Positions 8,312 to 16,227 of a stretch of 34,721 nt of DNA are shown in pieces. Numbering within the stretch: position 1 is the first letter of the stretch; the number at the start of each line of letters is the position of its first letter. The position numbers and the translations under genes were made by a program. The stretch comes from Gemmataceae bacterium (GTDB taxonomy: Bacteria; Planctomycetota; Planctomycetia; Gemmatales; Gemmataceae): positions 1-34,721 of the forward strand of contig SIAJ01000063.1 in NCBI GenBank assembly GCA_009691845.1. Reading direction: 5' to 3'. The notes beneath the pieces are model-generated. The model ran no database searches, had not been told where the DNA came from, and worked only from the letters and a program-made list of their open reading frames with translations.

Positions 8312-10651
8312 ATGCATCTTCGCCATGTTCTCGTTGCGTTCGCCGGGTCGGCGATTTCACTGCCCCTCTATGGTCAGGCAGTCCCATCGCGTGAGCCGTC
8401 CAGCACGCATATTTTCCCGGCCGGTGGACAGCGCGGCACGACCGTCAAGGTTCGCGTTGGTGGGGAATGTCTGACGCCGGGAATGAGCTTCAAGCTCTAT
8501 GGCGATGGCGTGACCGCTGCCGACATGCTTGGGGCGGAAATCAAGGCGAAGTATGAGCCGTCGGTCCGTAGACCCCCTCGCGACGCGGATGGAGTCGGGG
8601 CCGCAATCACGTATCCACGCGAGTGGCCGACTGAAATCAAGCTCGCGTCAAATGCCGAAGCCGGTGCGCGGTACTGGCGGGTCATCGGCGCCTGGGGAGG
8701 AACACAGCCCCGGCCATTTATCGTGGGCGACTTGCCGGAGTTCATCGAGACCGAGCCGAACTCGCTTCCCGAACGTGCGGAGCCAGTCGTCCTCCCCGTT
8801 GTGATCAACGGCCAGATCGCCGGCGAGCGCGACCAGGATTTCTTTGAGTTCGCAGCTAAAGCAGGCGAACTCGTCGTTTGTGATGTGCTGGCGGCTCGCA
8901 TTGGCTCGCCGCTTGACCCGATCCTGACCATCACCGACTCGCATGGAACGCGAATCGAGACGCAGGAAGTCCGCGTTGGCTCCGACCCCGTCTTGGCCTT
9001 CAAGGCCCGGTCTGCCGGAAAGTTCCGCTTGCATGTCGCCAACCTCGGTTTTTCCGGCGGACCGGCTTACGTTTACCGCATCACGCTATCGACGACGCCT
9101 TATGCCCCGTTTGCATTCCCACTGGCCGCGAAGGCGGGCACCATTAGGGAACTGGATTTCTACACGCTGACCGGAAACGGTGCGTTAAAGGTCTTTAAGG
9201 AAACGGTTACATTTCCGAGGAAGCACGGACCCTTCATGCTTCGCGGGATGACGCCACTCGTTGCCACCGACGAAAATGAAGTCGTCGAGTCGTCGGGGAA
9301 TCTAACCTCGGCGCGGGCGATGGATCTCGCCTTGCCTGTCACGGTCTCCGGGCGATTCCTGACCGCTTTGGAAGAAGACTGGTATCGCTTCACCGCCAAG
9401 AAAGGCGAAGCGATCACGATCTCCTGTCGGCCGGTTCCGGTAGACTCGCTGGCGATGCCGGTGATGACCCTCCTGGATTCCACAGACAAGATTCTTGTGA
9501 GCGCGGGTTCGGTCGATGCGATCGATCGAACAATTGAACACGACTGGATCGCCCCGGCAGACGGCCAGTATCGGATTCGGCTACGCGACTTACAACACGG
9601 CACTCGTGGCGGGCCCGAGTTCAGTTACCGTCTTGCGTTGAGTCCCGCGAAGCCAGATTTCGCTCTGCGACTCGAGCCGGATTTCGTTAACGTGGCTCAG
9701 GGCGGCAAGACGGAGATTGATGTAATCGTCCGTCGTTCAGGCGGGTTCGCCGGACCAATCGATCTCAAGGTATCGGGCTTGCCCGAAGGCGTGAAGGTGG
9801 AACCCGCGACGATTCCCGCCGGAGTGCCTCGGCTCAAGCTTTCGATCGTCGCGAAGGACGAATGTCGGCCAACTGATGCCCTGGCCAACGTCGTCGGCCA
9901 CGCAACCGTGGCCGGGAAGTCAGTCGAGCGACCTGCGCTGATTTCTACATTTGGCCGAGAAGGAACCGGCCTGTTTCTCACCGTTCAGCACAAGCCTCTC
10001 TTCCGGGTGACCTGCAACGAAGCCTACCAGTACGCTCATCGTGGGACGATCTATCCGTACAAACTCGCCATCGAACGCCTGAACGGCTTCGACGGGCCGA
10101 TCTCGCTACAACTGTGCGACAGGCAGGTTCAGGATCTCGATGGCATCGATGTGGTGGAATCCATCGTACCGCCAGGCGTGAAAGAGTCGGCGGCGCTCGT
10201 GTATTTGCCGGAAACGATGCACGCCAGCGTTCAGCATCACTCGCGGCCCTACGTTCAAGCCTATGCCAGCTTCACAGACAAGTGGGGCCAAAAGCAAACG
10301 ATCCTGGCCGTTTGCGATAAGAGATGCATGATCCGCACGTTGCCCACTGTCGTCAAGCTTCGTGCGGAAAGCAAGGAGATTGAGGCCTCACAAGGTACAA
10401 CAGTTGGTTGCAAATTGATCGTGGATCGCACCTCGAACTTCGTCGGCCCTGCCGAGGTGGAACTGGTGAAAACTCCCGGCTACACCGCAGAAAAGGTTCA
10501 CCTCAAGCATGGGGAAACTGTAATTGCTGCCCAGGTGCAGATTCCAGCCGGAATACGAGGCGAGCAGTCGCTCAAGTTCCGCATGACCGGTAAGCTACCG
10601 ACCGGGGCAACCGTGGTTAGCGAGGCAACGGTGTCGTTGCGAGTGAAGTGA
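8312..10651 (+). CDS. Secreted PPC (pre-peptidase C-terminal) domain protein
   Basis: The ATG at 8312 opens a clear signal peptide (MHLRHVLVAFAGSAISLPLYGQA). An upstream in-frame start would overlap the DUF1501 gene by 32 bases and spoil the signal peptide. After the signal comes the block HIFPAGGQRGTTVKVRVGGECLTPG, usual in planctomycete proteins of this kind. A PPC-type beta domain follows (ETEPNSLPERAEPVVLPVVINGQI through VYRITLS), then a second PPC-like domain (about residues 345-440), then Ig-like repeats to residue 779. No catalytic motif is visible, so it is likely a binding or accessory protein. It is the last gene of the PSD1-DUF1501-PPC operon, 13 bases after the DUF1501 stop, and probably supports the same extracellular process. 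Confidence 0.88.
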   Translation: MHLRHVLVAFAGSAISLPLYGQAVPSREPSSTHIFPAGGQRGTTVKVRVGGECLTPGMSFKLYGDGVTAADMLGAEIKAKYEPSVRRPPRDADGVGAAITYPREWPTEIKLASNAEAGARYWRVIGAWGGTQPRPFIVGDLPEFIETEPNSLPERAEPVVLPVVINGQIAGERDQDFFEFAAKAGELVVCDVLAARIGSPLDPILTITDSHGTRIETQEVRVGSDPVLAFKARSAGKFRLHVANLGFSGGPAYVYRITLSTTPYAPFAFPLAAKAGTIRELDFYTLTGNGALKVFKETVTFPRKHGPFMLRGMTPLVATDENEVVESSGNLTSARAMDLALPVTVSGRFLTALEEDWYRFTAKKGEAITISCRPVPVDSLAMPVMTLLDSTDKILVSAGSVDAIDRTIEHDWIAPADGQYRIRLRDLQHGTRGGPEFSYRLALSPAKPDFALRLEPDFVNVAQGGKTEIDVIVRRSGGFAGPIDLKVSGLPEGVKVEPATIPAGVPRLKLSIVAKDECRPTDALANVVGHATVAGKSVERPALISTFGREGTGLFLTVQHKPLFRVTCNEAYQYAHRGTIYPYKLAIERLNGFDGPISLQLCDRQVQDLDGIDVVESIVPPGVKESAALVYLPETMHASVQHHSRPYVQAYASFTDKWGQKQTILAVCDKRCMIRTLPTVVKLRAESKEIEASQGTTVGCKLIVDRTSNFVGPAEVELVKTPGYTAEKVHLKHGETVIAAQVQIPAGIRGEQSLKFRMTGKLPTGATVVSEATVSLRVK

Positions 10652-10668
10652 AAAGACTTTGTATCCAG

Positions 10669-10743
10669 GGTGAGTGACGGGATTTGAACCCGCGACATCC
10701 AGAACCACAATCTGGCGCTCTAACCAACTGAGCTACACCCACC
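10669..10743 (-). tRNA. tRNA-His (GTG anticodon)
   Basis: On the minus strand the sequence folds as a complete cloverleaf: acceptor GTGGGTG paired with CACTCAC (one G-T pair), D arm GCTC/GAGC, anticodon stem CCAGA/TCTGG enclosing TTGTGGT (anticodon GTG), and T arm GCGGG-TTCGAAT-CCCGT. An extra encoded G (10743, G-1) pairs with discriminator C73 (10669), the identity element for histidine. The 3' CCA is not encoded and must be added. It converges on the PPC gene, whose stop is 17 bases away. Confidence 0.97.
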
Positions 10744-10788
10744 GTTAGAATTGATCATAACCGCTGACAGTGCGGATGGCAAGCAGAC

Positions 10789-10826
10789 AAAAAAAGCCCG
10801 CCGAAGGTTCGGCGGGCTTTCGGGCT
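10789..10826. terminator. Bidirectional intrinsic terminator
   Basis: A perfect 13-bp inverted repeat (10793-10805 with 10808-10820, core AAAGCCCGCCGAA) has A-rich sequence on its left and T-rich sequence on its right. Read on the minus strand it gives a GC-rich hairpin followed by a T tract, just downstream of the lipoprotein gene that ends at 10844. The hairpin also separates that gene from the tRNA-His. Confidence 0.85.
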
Positions 10827-10843
10827 TTTTTCTTCCACGCAGA

Positions 10844-11413
10844 TCAAGGAGCGTATTCCGTGAACTCGCGGGTGATGTCCTTCTGCGTCTCCACATCCGG
10901 GCCCACGTACAGGTGCAGGTGGTCCTTGTCGATGTAGATCACTTCCACGCGACGCTTCTTGAGCTTGGTCGGGAACGGATAGTCGCTCTGGATCGTTTCC
11001 GTCCAATAGATCGTGTTCTTCCAGTGGCAATGATGCAACTGAGCCCAGCCAACCAGCGGGAAGAATCGTGGCGGATCGATCTTGTCCACGATCCGTTCGC
11101 TGTAGATGCGAATATCGTCGCGGAATTCTTCGTACACGAAGGGCACACCACGCTTGACCTTCTTCAAGGTGCGAAGCACCTCGCGTTCGGTCGGCGGGTC
11201 CTCGCAAACCGGTGGCGGGAAGCCTTCACGAATCGGAGGCATAATCGGTGTGCGGTGGTCGTTCTTGTGAGCGAACTTCTCTTCCATCCGCTCCGCAACC
11301 CACGGCTGAATGGGAACGGGCGTTAGGAAGCCTGCAGCGAGGGGATTGCACCCAGCCAGGGCTACCGATGCTCCTGCCATGAGCATACAGAGACTGCGAC
11401 GAAACCAAGTCAT
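10844..11413 (-). CDS. Predicted lipoprotein of unknown function
   Basis: The ATG at 11413 has a strong ribosome binding site (GGGGAGGG, 7 bases upstream), so the longer frame to 11476 is rejected. The 189-residue protein starts MTWFRRSLCMLMAGASVALAGC, a type II signal peptide with lipobox LAGC (lipidated Cys22). The mature part is hydrophilic and mixed alpha/beta, containing a W-rich segment (WAQLHHCHWKNTIYWTETIQSDYPFP) and ending in RRVEVIYIDKDHLHLYVGPD. I recognise no named domain. It should be anchored in a membrane facing the periplasm. It stands alone, with a terminator directly after it. Confidence 0.85.
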   Translation of the reverse strand: MTWFRRSLCMLMAGASVALAGCNPLAAGFLTPVPIQPWVAERMEEKFAHKNDHRTPIMPPIREGFPPPVCEDPPTEREVLRTLKKVKRGVPFVYEEFRDDIRIYSERIVDKIDPPRFFPLVGWAQLHHCHWKNTIYWTETIQSDYPFPTKLKKRRVEVIYIDKDHLHLYVGPDVETQKDITREFTEYAP

Positions 11414-11639
11414 GCCTGACCCTCCCCGTATCGTGACCGCTGCCAACTGGCCGCGCCGACGGTCCCGCTTGAACACGTGAATCCTTGCTTGCCGGATGTA
11501 TCGGTTACGCCAAGCGATTCACTTGAGGGGAACTCAATCAAGAGAGTTGGAGATTCGCGATTTGACAAGATGTACGAGCTAGAGCGTTCTCACAGCCAAC
11601 TGCTAGAATTACCTAGCTTCCCCAATCGCGAGATTCACG

Positions 11640-12200
11640 ATGGTTTACCTGTCCCGAATTTACACGAAAACCGGCGATGGTGGCGAGACGGGCCTGGGTA
11701 ACGGGATGCGCACTGCCAAGGACAGCCCGCGCGTCGTGGCCATGGGAGACGTGGACGAACTCAACGCCCTGCTTGGGCTGGCAATCGTTTACGGACAGTT
11801 CGAAATCGATCTGCTGCGGATGATCCAGAACGAACTCTTCGATCTCGGGGCCGATTTGTGCATGCCGCCTGGAGCGGACGATAGCAAGTCGCTTCGCATG
11901 ACGACCAGCCAGGTCGATCGTCTCGAACGGGAGATCGACCGGCTCAACGAGCGATTGCAGCCATTGCGGAGCTTTGTTCTGCCAGGTGGAACGATCGCCT
12001 CGGCCTGGCTGCATTCGGCCCGCACGGTCTGCCGGCGAGCGGAACGTGCCGTGGTCACGGTCGTAAACTCTGAAGCGATCAACGCGAACGTGCTGATCTA
12101 CTTGAATCGCCTTTCCGATTTATTCTTCGTGCTGGCCCGCGTCGCCAACGACGATGGCCAAACCGATGTGTTGTGGGTGCCCGGCCAATCCCGCACGTAG
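11640..12200 (+). CDS. Cob(I)yrinic acid a,c-diamide adenosyltransferase, PduO type
   Basis: The 186-residue protein has the PduO-type ATP:cob(I)alamin adenosyltransferase layout. The N-terminal ATP-binding segment YTKTGDGGETGL is at residues 8-19, GDVDELNALLG at about 37-47, and the C-terminal signature ARTVCRRAERAVV starts near residue 127, followed by LNRLSDLFFVLAR. It transfers the adenosyl group from ATP to reduced cobalt, making adenosylcobalamin in the cytoplasm. Full length for the family. Only 27 bases separate its stop from gluQ, so the two may be cotranscribed, though the functions are unrelated. A TAGAAT at 11604-11609 could be its -10 element, but no matching -35 was found. The gene is known as pduO, cobO or mmaB in different organisms. 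Confidence 0.93.
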   Translation: MVYLSRIYTKTGDGGETGLGNGMRTAKDSPRVVAMGDVDELNALLGLAIVYGQFEIDLLRMIQNELFDLGADLCMPPGADDSKSLRMTTSQVDRLEREIDRLNERLQPLRSFVLPGGTIASAWLHSARTVCRRAERAVVTVVNSEAINANVLIYLNRLSDLFFVLARVANDDGQTDVLWVPGQSRT

Positions 12201-12227
12201 CACAGACGGCCCGCCTGCGAACCTGAC

Positions 12228-13184
12228 ATGCCCTCCCCTACCCCACGTCCGCTTCGAGCTCGCCTGGCCCCGTCGCCCACCGGGGCTCAGCACGTTGGCA
12301 ACGCACGAACGTACCTGATTGCCTGGCTTTCGGCACGCTCGCAAGGTGCCGAGGTTCGTCTGCGCATTGAGGACATCGATTCGCCCCGGATCAAGCAAGG
12401 TTCCACCGATCTCATCCTCGAAGACCTCTGTTGGCTCGGCCTCAATTTCACAGGCGAACCCATCATCCAGACCACGCGGATTCCACTGTATGATGCTGCC
12501 TTGGAGCGACTCCGCGAACTCGAGCTCGTTTATCCATGCACCTGCACCCGAGGGGACATCGAGCAAGCCGCGAGTGCCCCGCATGTCGAACACGAAGGGC
12601 CACGTTATCCCGGCACCTGCTCGCATCGTCGATCCGGGGAAGCTAATTCGCTCGGTACTCGCCCTTTCGCCTGGCGATTTCGCGTTAACGCTTCGCCAAC
12701 GTTTACCGACCGCTTTCTAGGAGAGCTCTCGATCGACATCCGTGAACTAGGGGGCGACTTCGTCGTGTGGAAATCGGCCGGAACGCCTGCCTATCAACTG
12801 GCGGTCGTCGTCGATGATGCCGCGATGGGCATCACCGAAGTGATCCGCGGGGACGATTTGGCTCCTTCCACTCCGAGGCAACTCCTCCTCTATCGTGCCC
12901 TCGACCTGGAACCGCCGGTTTTCGCTCACGTGCCTCTCGTGATTGGCCAGGATGGCCGGCGACTCGCGAAGCGGCATGGCGACACACGGCTCGCTTCCCT
13001 TCGCAAGGATGGTGTGCAACCCGAGTCCGTGATTGGCCTCCTGGCATGGTCGTGCGGTTGGGTCGGTGAACCGCGTGCGATCTCTGCGACGGAATTGATT
13101 CCGTTGTTCCGGCTCGACACGGTCCCTAGATCGCCATTCGTGCTGACTTCGGAATTGCTGAAGAAGATTGAGACTTCTCGCTGA
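12228..13184 (+). CDS. gluQ: Glutamyl-Q tRNA(Asp) synthetase
   Basis: At 318 residues this matches the short GluRS paralog GluQ-RS (YadB) rather than a full GluRS of about 470-500 residues: the anticodon-binding domain is absent. Class I motifs are RLAPSPTGAQHVGNAR (HVGN as the HIGH motif, residues 22-25) and RRLAKRHGD (KMSKS equivalent, Lys248). The zinc site C-x-C...Y...C is present as C104, C106, Y127 and C131. The enzyme activates glutamate and attaches it to queuosine in the anticodon of tRNA-Asp. It probably shares a transcript with the adenosyltransferase gene upstream. Confidence 0.93.
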   Translation: MPSPTPRPLRARLAPSPTGAQHVGNARTYLIAWLSARSQGAEVRLRIEDIDSPRIKQGSTDLILEDLCWLGLNFTGEPIIQTTRIPLYDAALERLRELELVYPCTCTRGDIEQAASAPHVEHEGPRYPGTCSHRRSGEANSLGTRPFAWRFRVNASPTFTDRFLGELSIDIRELGGDFVVWKSAGTPAYQLAVVVDDAAMGITEVIRGDDLAPSTPRQLLLYRALDLEPPVFAHVPLVIGQDGRRLAKRHGDTRLASLRKDGVQPESVIGLLAWSCGWVGEPRAISATELIPLFRLDTVPRSPFVLTSELLKKIETSR

Positions 13185-13208
13185 ACGCGACAAGCACCAG
13201 CCCTCTTG

Positions 13209-13442
13209 GCCCCGGAGGGGTCAGAGAAATTAGCCGGTGGTCGAGCGTGATCTCGACCACCGGCTGCCCACGTTCCCAACGCGCCGACCCCGAAGGGGTC
13301 GCAGAACGTAGTCGAGACCAGAACGTTTATTCGTCCGGTGAATCAGCGTTCTTCGGCCCCTTCAGGGTCAGTCCAAATGACTCGCTTCCCGGTGGTCTCG
13401 CTGGCGCTCGACCACCGGCTAATCTCTGCGACCCCTCCGGAG
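13209..13442. repeat. Cluster of palindromic (REP/BIME-like) intergenic repeats
   Basis: The 336-bp space after gluQ is filled by inverted repeats. A 12-bp perfect hairpin, GCCGGTGGTCGA (13233-13244) with TCGACCACCGGC (13253-13264), is preceded by a CCCGGAGGGGTC box. About 130 bases later the same unit recurs in opposite orientation (CCGGTGGT 13389-13396 with ACCACCGG 13411-13418, then GACCCCTCCGG). A small palindrome GACCCC-GAA-GGGGTC sits between them (13286-13300). No reading frame here looks real. Such units commonly occur in many copies in Gemmata-like genomes. Confidence 0.85.
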
Positions 13443-13520
13443 TCAAGAAGACCGAAGCCTGCGGCGTTGAGAGAGATGTGTCAGAAGATTGGCTACTCCA
13501 GGAAAATCGGGCCGTAAACT

Positions 13521-14240
13521 ATGGGTATGCGGATCCTGCTTGTTTCCGACATTCATGCCAATCGCCCGGCACTGGAGGCGATTCGCGAAGACTTTAACGT
13601 CTGCCTATTTCTGGGCGACCTGGTCGATTACTGCCTGGAGCCGGGGCCGTGCATCGACTGGGTCCGTGCCAACGCCCGTTATTGCGTTCGCGGCAACCAC
13701 GATCATGGTGCTGCCCAAAAGGTCTACGTTCAAGGCCTGACCGGTTTCAAATATCTGACCGGAGTCACGCGGCCCATCACGATGTCACGCCTCTCCGAAC
13801 CCCATCGCCGATTCCTGTCCGAGATGCCTTTGACCCGCTTGGTCACACTCAACGGCAAACGCATTTTCCTGGTCCACGCCACGCCACGCGATCCGCTCGA
13901 TGAATTTGCGCCGGCCGATGTTGAGTTCTGGAAACGCCGCCTGGAACATATCGATGCCGATTACGTTTGCGTTGGGCACACGCACGCCCAGTACATTTTG
14001 CAGGTCGGCAAGACAACGGTGATCAATCCGGGCAGCGTCGGCCTGCCGCGTGATGGCGAGCCGCTTATGCCGTTCTCACGGATGAAGGACCTGTTCTCAA
14101 ACGGGTCGAGTACCCGATTGAGGAAACCATTGCCACGATCGAGGCGGGCCCCCTGCCCAAAAGGGCAAAAATACAGTTGGCTGAGGTCTTGCGAACGGGG
14201 CGACTGGAAAAGAAGAATGGGAATGTGGGGTCCGCAGTGA
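13521..14240 (+). CDS. Calcineurin-like metallophosphoesterase (YfcE/MJ0936 type) with altered C-terminus
   Basis: A cytoplasmic metallophosphoesterase of the small phosphodiesterase type. The metal-binding motifs are complete: SDIHANRP (D10, H12), LGDLVDY (D33), RGNHDHG (N59, H60), LVHATPRD and VGHTHAQY, followed by INPGSVGLPRDGEP. After residue 180 the sequence stops looking like the family. The missing C-terminus is found one frame away (see the separate entry), so a single base is lost near 14061-14066 and the last 60 residues as read here are nonsense. The catalytic core is intact, so the product may still be active. Start either at ATG 13521 or ATG 13527; no ribosome binding site is visible. 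Confidence 0.85.
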   Translation: MGMRILLVSDIHANRPALEAIREDFNVCLFLGDLVDYCLEPGPCIDWVRANARYCVRGNHDHGAAQKVYVQGLTGFKYLTGVTRPITMSRLSEPHRRFLSEMPLTRLVTLNGKRIFLVHATPRDPLDEFAPADVEFWKRRLEHIDADYVCVGHTHAQYILQVGKTTVINPGSVGLPRDGEPLMPFSRMKDLFSNGSSTRLRKPLPRSRRAPCPKGQKYSWLRSCERGDWKRRMGMWGPQ

Positions 14241-14251
14241 ATGAACATTAG
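14063..14251 (+). other. Out-of-frame C-terminal remainder of the metallophosphoesterase
   Basis: Reading from 14063 in the frame that differs from the upstream gene gives AYAVLTDEGPVLKRVEY, then PIEETIATIEAGPLPKRAK and AEVLRTGRLEKKNG, ending at TAG 14249-14251. This matches the usual tail after the GLPRDG motif in these phosphoesterases, so the frame was once continuous. One inserted base would rejoin it. Confidence 0.8.
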
Positions 14252-14391
14252 TTGTCGCCTTTCGCGCCGTGAAAGTGCGCGGCAGGCCCCCCAAGTGCGC
14301 TGAACTTTATGCAAATAGCCCGCGTACTTTGCTCGCAAGCCAGCGACCGATGAAGCAGGTCAAGGCGAAGACGAGCAGGAGAACGAGTCCG

Positions 14392-14427
14392 GTAGGGTGG
14401 GTGAAGGCTTTGCGAAACCCACCCTAC
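14392..14427. repeat. Palindromic repeat, GTAGGGTGGGT family
   Basis: GTAGGGTGGGT (14392-14402) and ACCCACCCTAC (14417-14427) form a perfect 11-bp stem around a 14-base loop. It lies between the metallophosphoesterase and the TIGR00300 gene, 54 bases before the start of the latter. This palindrome type is widely dispersed in many bacterial genomes. The rest of 14252-14481 shows no supported gene. Confidence 0.8.
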
Positions 14428-14481
14428 ACCGAAAAATTCACACGCACTCCGAGTGCCACTCTCTTTTCCACAAGGACCGTC

Positions 14482-15696
14482 ATGGCCGACGTGATTGAAG
14501 AAGTCCAACTCAGCGGGCATATCATCGACTCGCTGTTGTTGCCGAAGGTGCTCGATACCATCCTGACGCGTGGCGGAACGTACGTCATCAAGGATGTGAA
14601 GATCGGCCAGCGTGGCACCGATGCCAGCCATGCCCGCATCGAAGTCCGTGCCGCCACTTCCGAACTGCTGCACGACATCCTCGACACCATCCACGATCAT
14701 GGGGCCATTCCCGTTCATGCGGTCGATTGCACCACGCTCGCGGCCGACGTCGAGGGGGCCTTTCCGGATGGCTTCTACTGCTCGACAAACTTTCGCACGC
14801 AGGTCCGTTTGGGTGGCGAATGGTTTGACGTGCAGGATCAAGAAATGGACTGCGGCATCGCCATCAAAGGAAAAACTGCTCGATGTGTGCCGATGGCGGA
14901 TGTTCGCAAAGGCGAAATGATCATCGTTGGCCTGAAGGGGGTGCGGGTCTTCCCCGAAGAAATTGAGCGGCGCACCGACCTGTTCGAGTTCATGGCCTCG
15001 CCTGTTTCGAGCGAGAAGCCGAAGGGGGCCACGGTTCGCGAGATCGCTGCTGCCATGCGACGAACGCGCGAGGCCAAGCAGAAAATCCTCGCCGTTCTTG
15101 GGCCGGCCGTGGTGCATACGGGAGGGAGCGATTGCATCAGCCGGCTGATTCGTGGTGGCTACCTGGACGTGCTCTTCGCGGGCAATGCCCTGGCCACGCA
15201 CGATATGGAGCAAGCCTTCTTCGGCACCAGCCTGGGGGTCTCGCTCGATCGCGGCTTGCCCGCCCACGAAGGGCACGAGCATCATTTGCGCACCATCAAC
15301 ACCATTCGTCGACTGGGTGGCATCGGGAAGGCGGTCGAGGTCGGCAAGTTAAAGAGCGGGATAATGTATGAATGTGTTCAAGCGAAGCTCCCCTTTGTGT
15401 TGGCTGGCAGCATCCGAGATGATGGGCCGCTGCCTGAAGTGATTACGGATGTGCTCAAGTCGCAAGCGGAAATGCGCCGTCATGTGCCAGGCGTAGGCTT
15501 CTGTTTGATGGTCGCCACCACGCTGCATTCAATCGCGGTCGGCAATCTCCTTCCTGCGTGGGTCAAAGTCGCCTGCGTGGACATCAGCCCGGCGACTGTA
15601 ACAAAACTTATGGACCGCGGAAGCACCCAAACCATCGGCATCGTCAGCGACGCGGAACCCTTCCTACGAGCATTAGTGACCGAATTGGGCGTGTAA
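14482..15696 (+). CDS. TIGR00300 family protein (LOR/SDH domain; ornithine cyclodeaminase-type)
   Basis: The ATG at 14482 has AAGGA 6 bases upstream, and the family begins there (MADVIEEVQLSGHIIDS). The frame upstream to 14269 has no homologous look. The 404-residue protein has an N-terminal LOR/SDH domain (about 1-100, with GGTYVIKDVKIGQRGTDAS and EVRA) and a C-terminal Rossmann-like part (ILAVLGPAVVHTGGSDCISRLI, then VLFAGNALATHDMEQAFFGTS). Homologs include the archaeal TIGR00300 ornithine cyclodeaminase and the C-terminal half of cyanobacterial arginine dihydrolase/ornithine cyclodeaminase proteins, so NAD-dependent conversion of ornithine to proline is a reasonable guess. No arginine or ornithine genes are adjacent to test it. 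Its stop codon touches the left end of the GxxExxY cassette. Confidence 0.85.
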   Translation: MADVIEEVQLSGHIIDSLLLPKVLDTILTRGGTYVIKDVKIGQRGTDASHARIEVRAATSELLHDILDTIHDHGAIPVHAVDCTTLAADVEGAFPDGFYCSTNFRTQVRLGGEWFDVQDQEMDCGIAIKGKTARCVPMADVRKGEMIIVGLKGVRVFPEEIERRTDLFEFMASPVSSEKPKGATVREIAAAMRRTREAKQKILAVLGPAVVHTGGSDCISRLIRGGYLDVLFAGNALATHDMEQAFFGTSLGVSLDRGLPAHEGHEHHLRTINTIRRLGGIGKAVEVGKLKSGIMYECVQAKLPFVLAGSIRDDGPLPEVITDVLKSQAEMRRHVPGVGFCLMVATTLHSIAVGNLLPAWVKVACVDISPATVTKLMDRGSTQTIGIVSDAEPFLRALVTELGV

Positions 15697-15711
15697 CAGA
15701 AGAGTCACTAA

Positions 15712-15792
15712 CCACGGATTTCACGGATTTACACGGATAATACAGGTCAATTGTATTTTGCATTTATCCGTGTAAATCCGTGCAATCCGTGG
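15712..15792. repeat. Left 81-bp palindrome of the GxxExxY cassette
   Basis: Two 29-base arms (15712-15740 and 15764-15792) pair around a 23-base loop starting TACAGGTCAA. The arm begins CCACGGATTTCACGGATTTA and has internal near-repeats of CACGGATT. Within this copy one position fails to pair (T in ATTTCAC against C in GTGCAAT). It ends 13 bases before the stop of the GxxExxY gene. Confidence 0.9.
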
Positions 15793-15805
15793 TAAAAATT
15801 GCCTT

Positions 15806-16180
15806 TCAGTTCACGACCCGTTTCCACGATAGGCTGGCATTCTTGAAGTTGATCAACAACGCCAACTTCAATCCAGTGATATTCAGGTAGCCGAGCATTT
15901 GAGCAATGTGCGTATCCGTAAAGCTGGTCACGACCTTGGTATCCACGATAACTTCGTCAGCCACAATCAAATCGGGAATGAGATTGCCAATCAAAATTCC
16001 GTCGTAATAAACCGGATGCTCTTACTGCTGATGGACGACATGACCCCGTTTGCGAAGCTCGATCACCATGGCACGCTCGTACAGCTTTTCGTCCAGGCCG
16101 GGCTTGAGGACGTTCAGCACTTGCATGGCGGCCCCGATGATGGATCCGCTCAACTTCTCGTGAATGATCTCCTTCGCCAT
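15806..16180 (-). pseudogene. GxxExxY protein (PDDEXK-like nuclease family), interrupted by a stop codon
   Basis: ATG at 16180 with AAGGGG upstream opens MAKEIIHEKLSGSIIGAAM..., followed by KPGLDEKLYERAM, which contains the family signature G-x-x-E-x-x-Y (GLDEKLY). Codon 53 is TAA (16022-16024). The same frame then continues EHPVYYDGILIGNLIPDLIV, VIVDTKVV, DTHIAQMLGYLNITGLKLALLIN and WKRVVN to TGA at 15806, 124 codons in all, the usual family length. The motif PDLIV...VDTK is the D...(D/E)xK active site of the PD-(D/E)xK superfamily. No frame change is needed, so one substitution (for example CAA or AAA to TAA) broke it. The function of the family is not established. It is the only gene inside the inverted-repeat cassette. 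Confidence 0.88.
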
Positions 16181-16227
16181 GGGCCTGCCCCTTTGAAGTA
16201 GAGTGACAATTTTAAATGCATTTTTAA

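Noticed and set aside
11477..11701. 74-codon plus-strand frame starting GTG before the adenosyltransferase
   Set aside because: No ribosome binding site, overlaps the real gene in another frame, no family look.
14055..14075. Programmed frameshift in the phosphoesterase
   Set aside because: No slippery heptamer or downstream structure is evident at the junction, and the family does not use one.
14310..14402. Hydrophobic peptide (GLVLLLVFALTCFIGRWLASK) followed by a stop on the minus strand
   Set aside because: No start codon with a ribosome site and a stop right upstream in the palindrome; may be an accident of complementing Lys/Glu-rich codons, though a gene remnant cannot be excluded.
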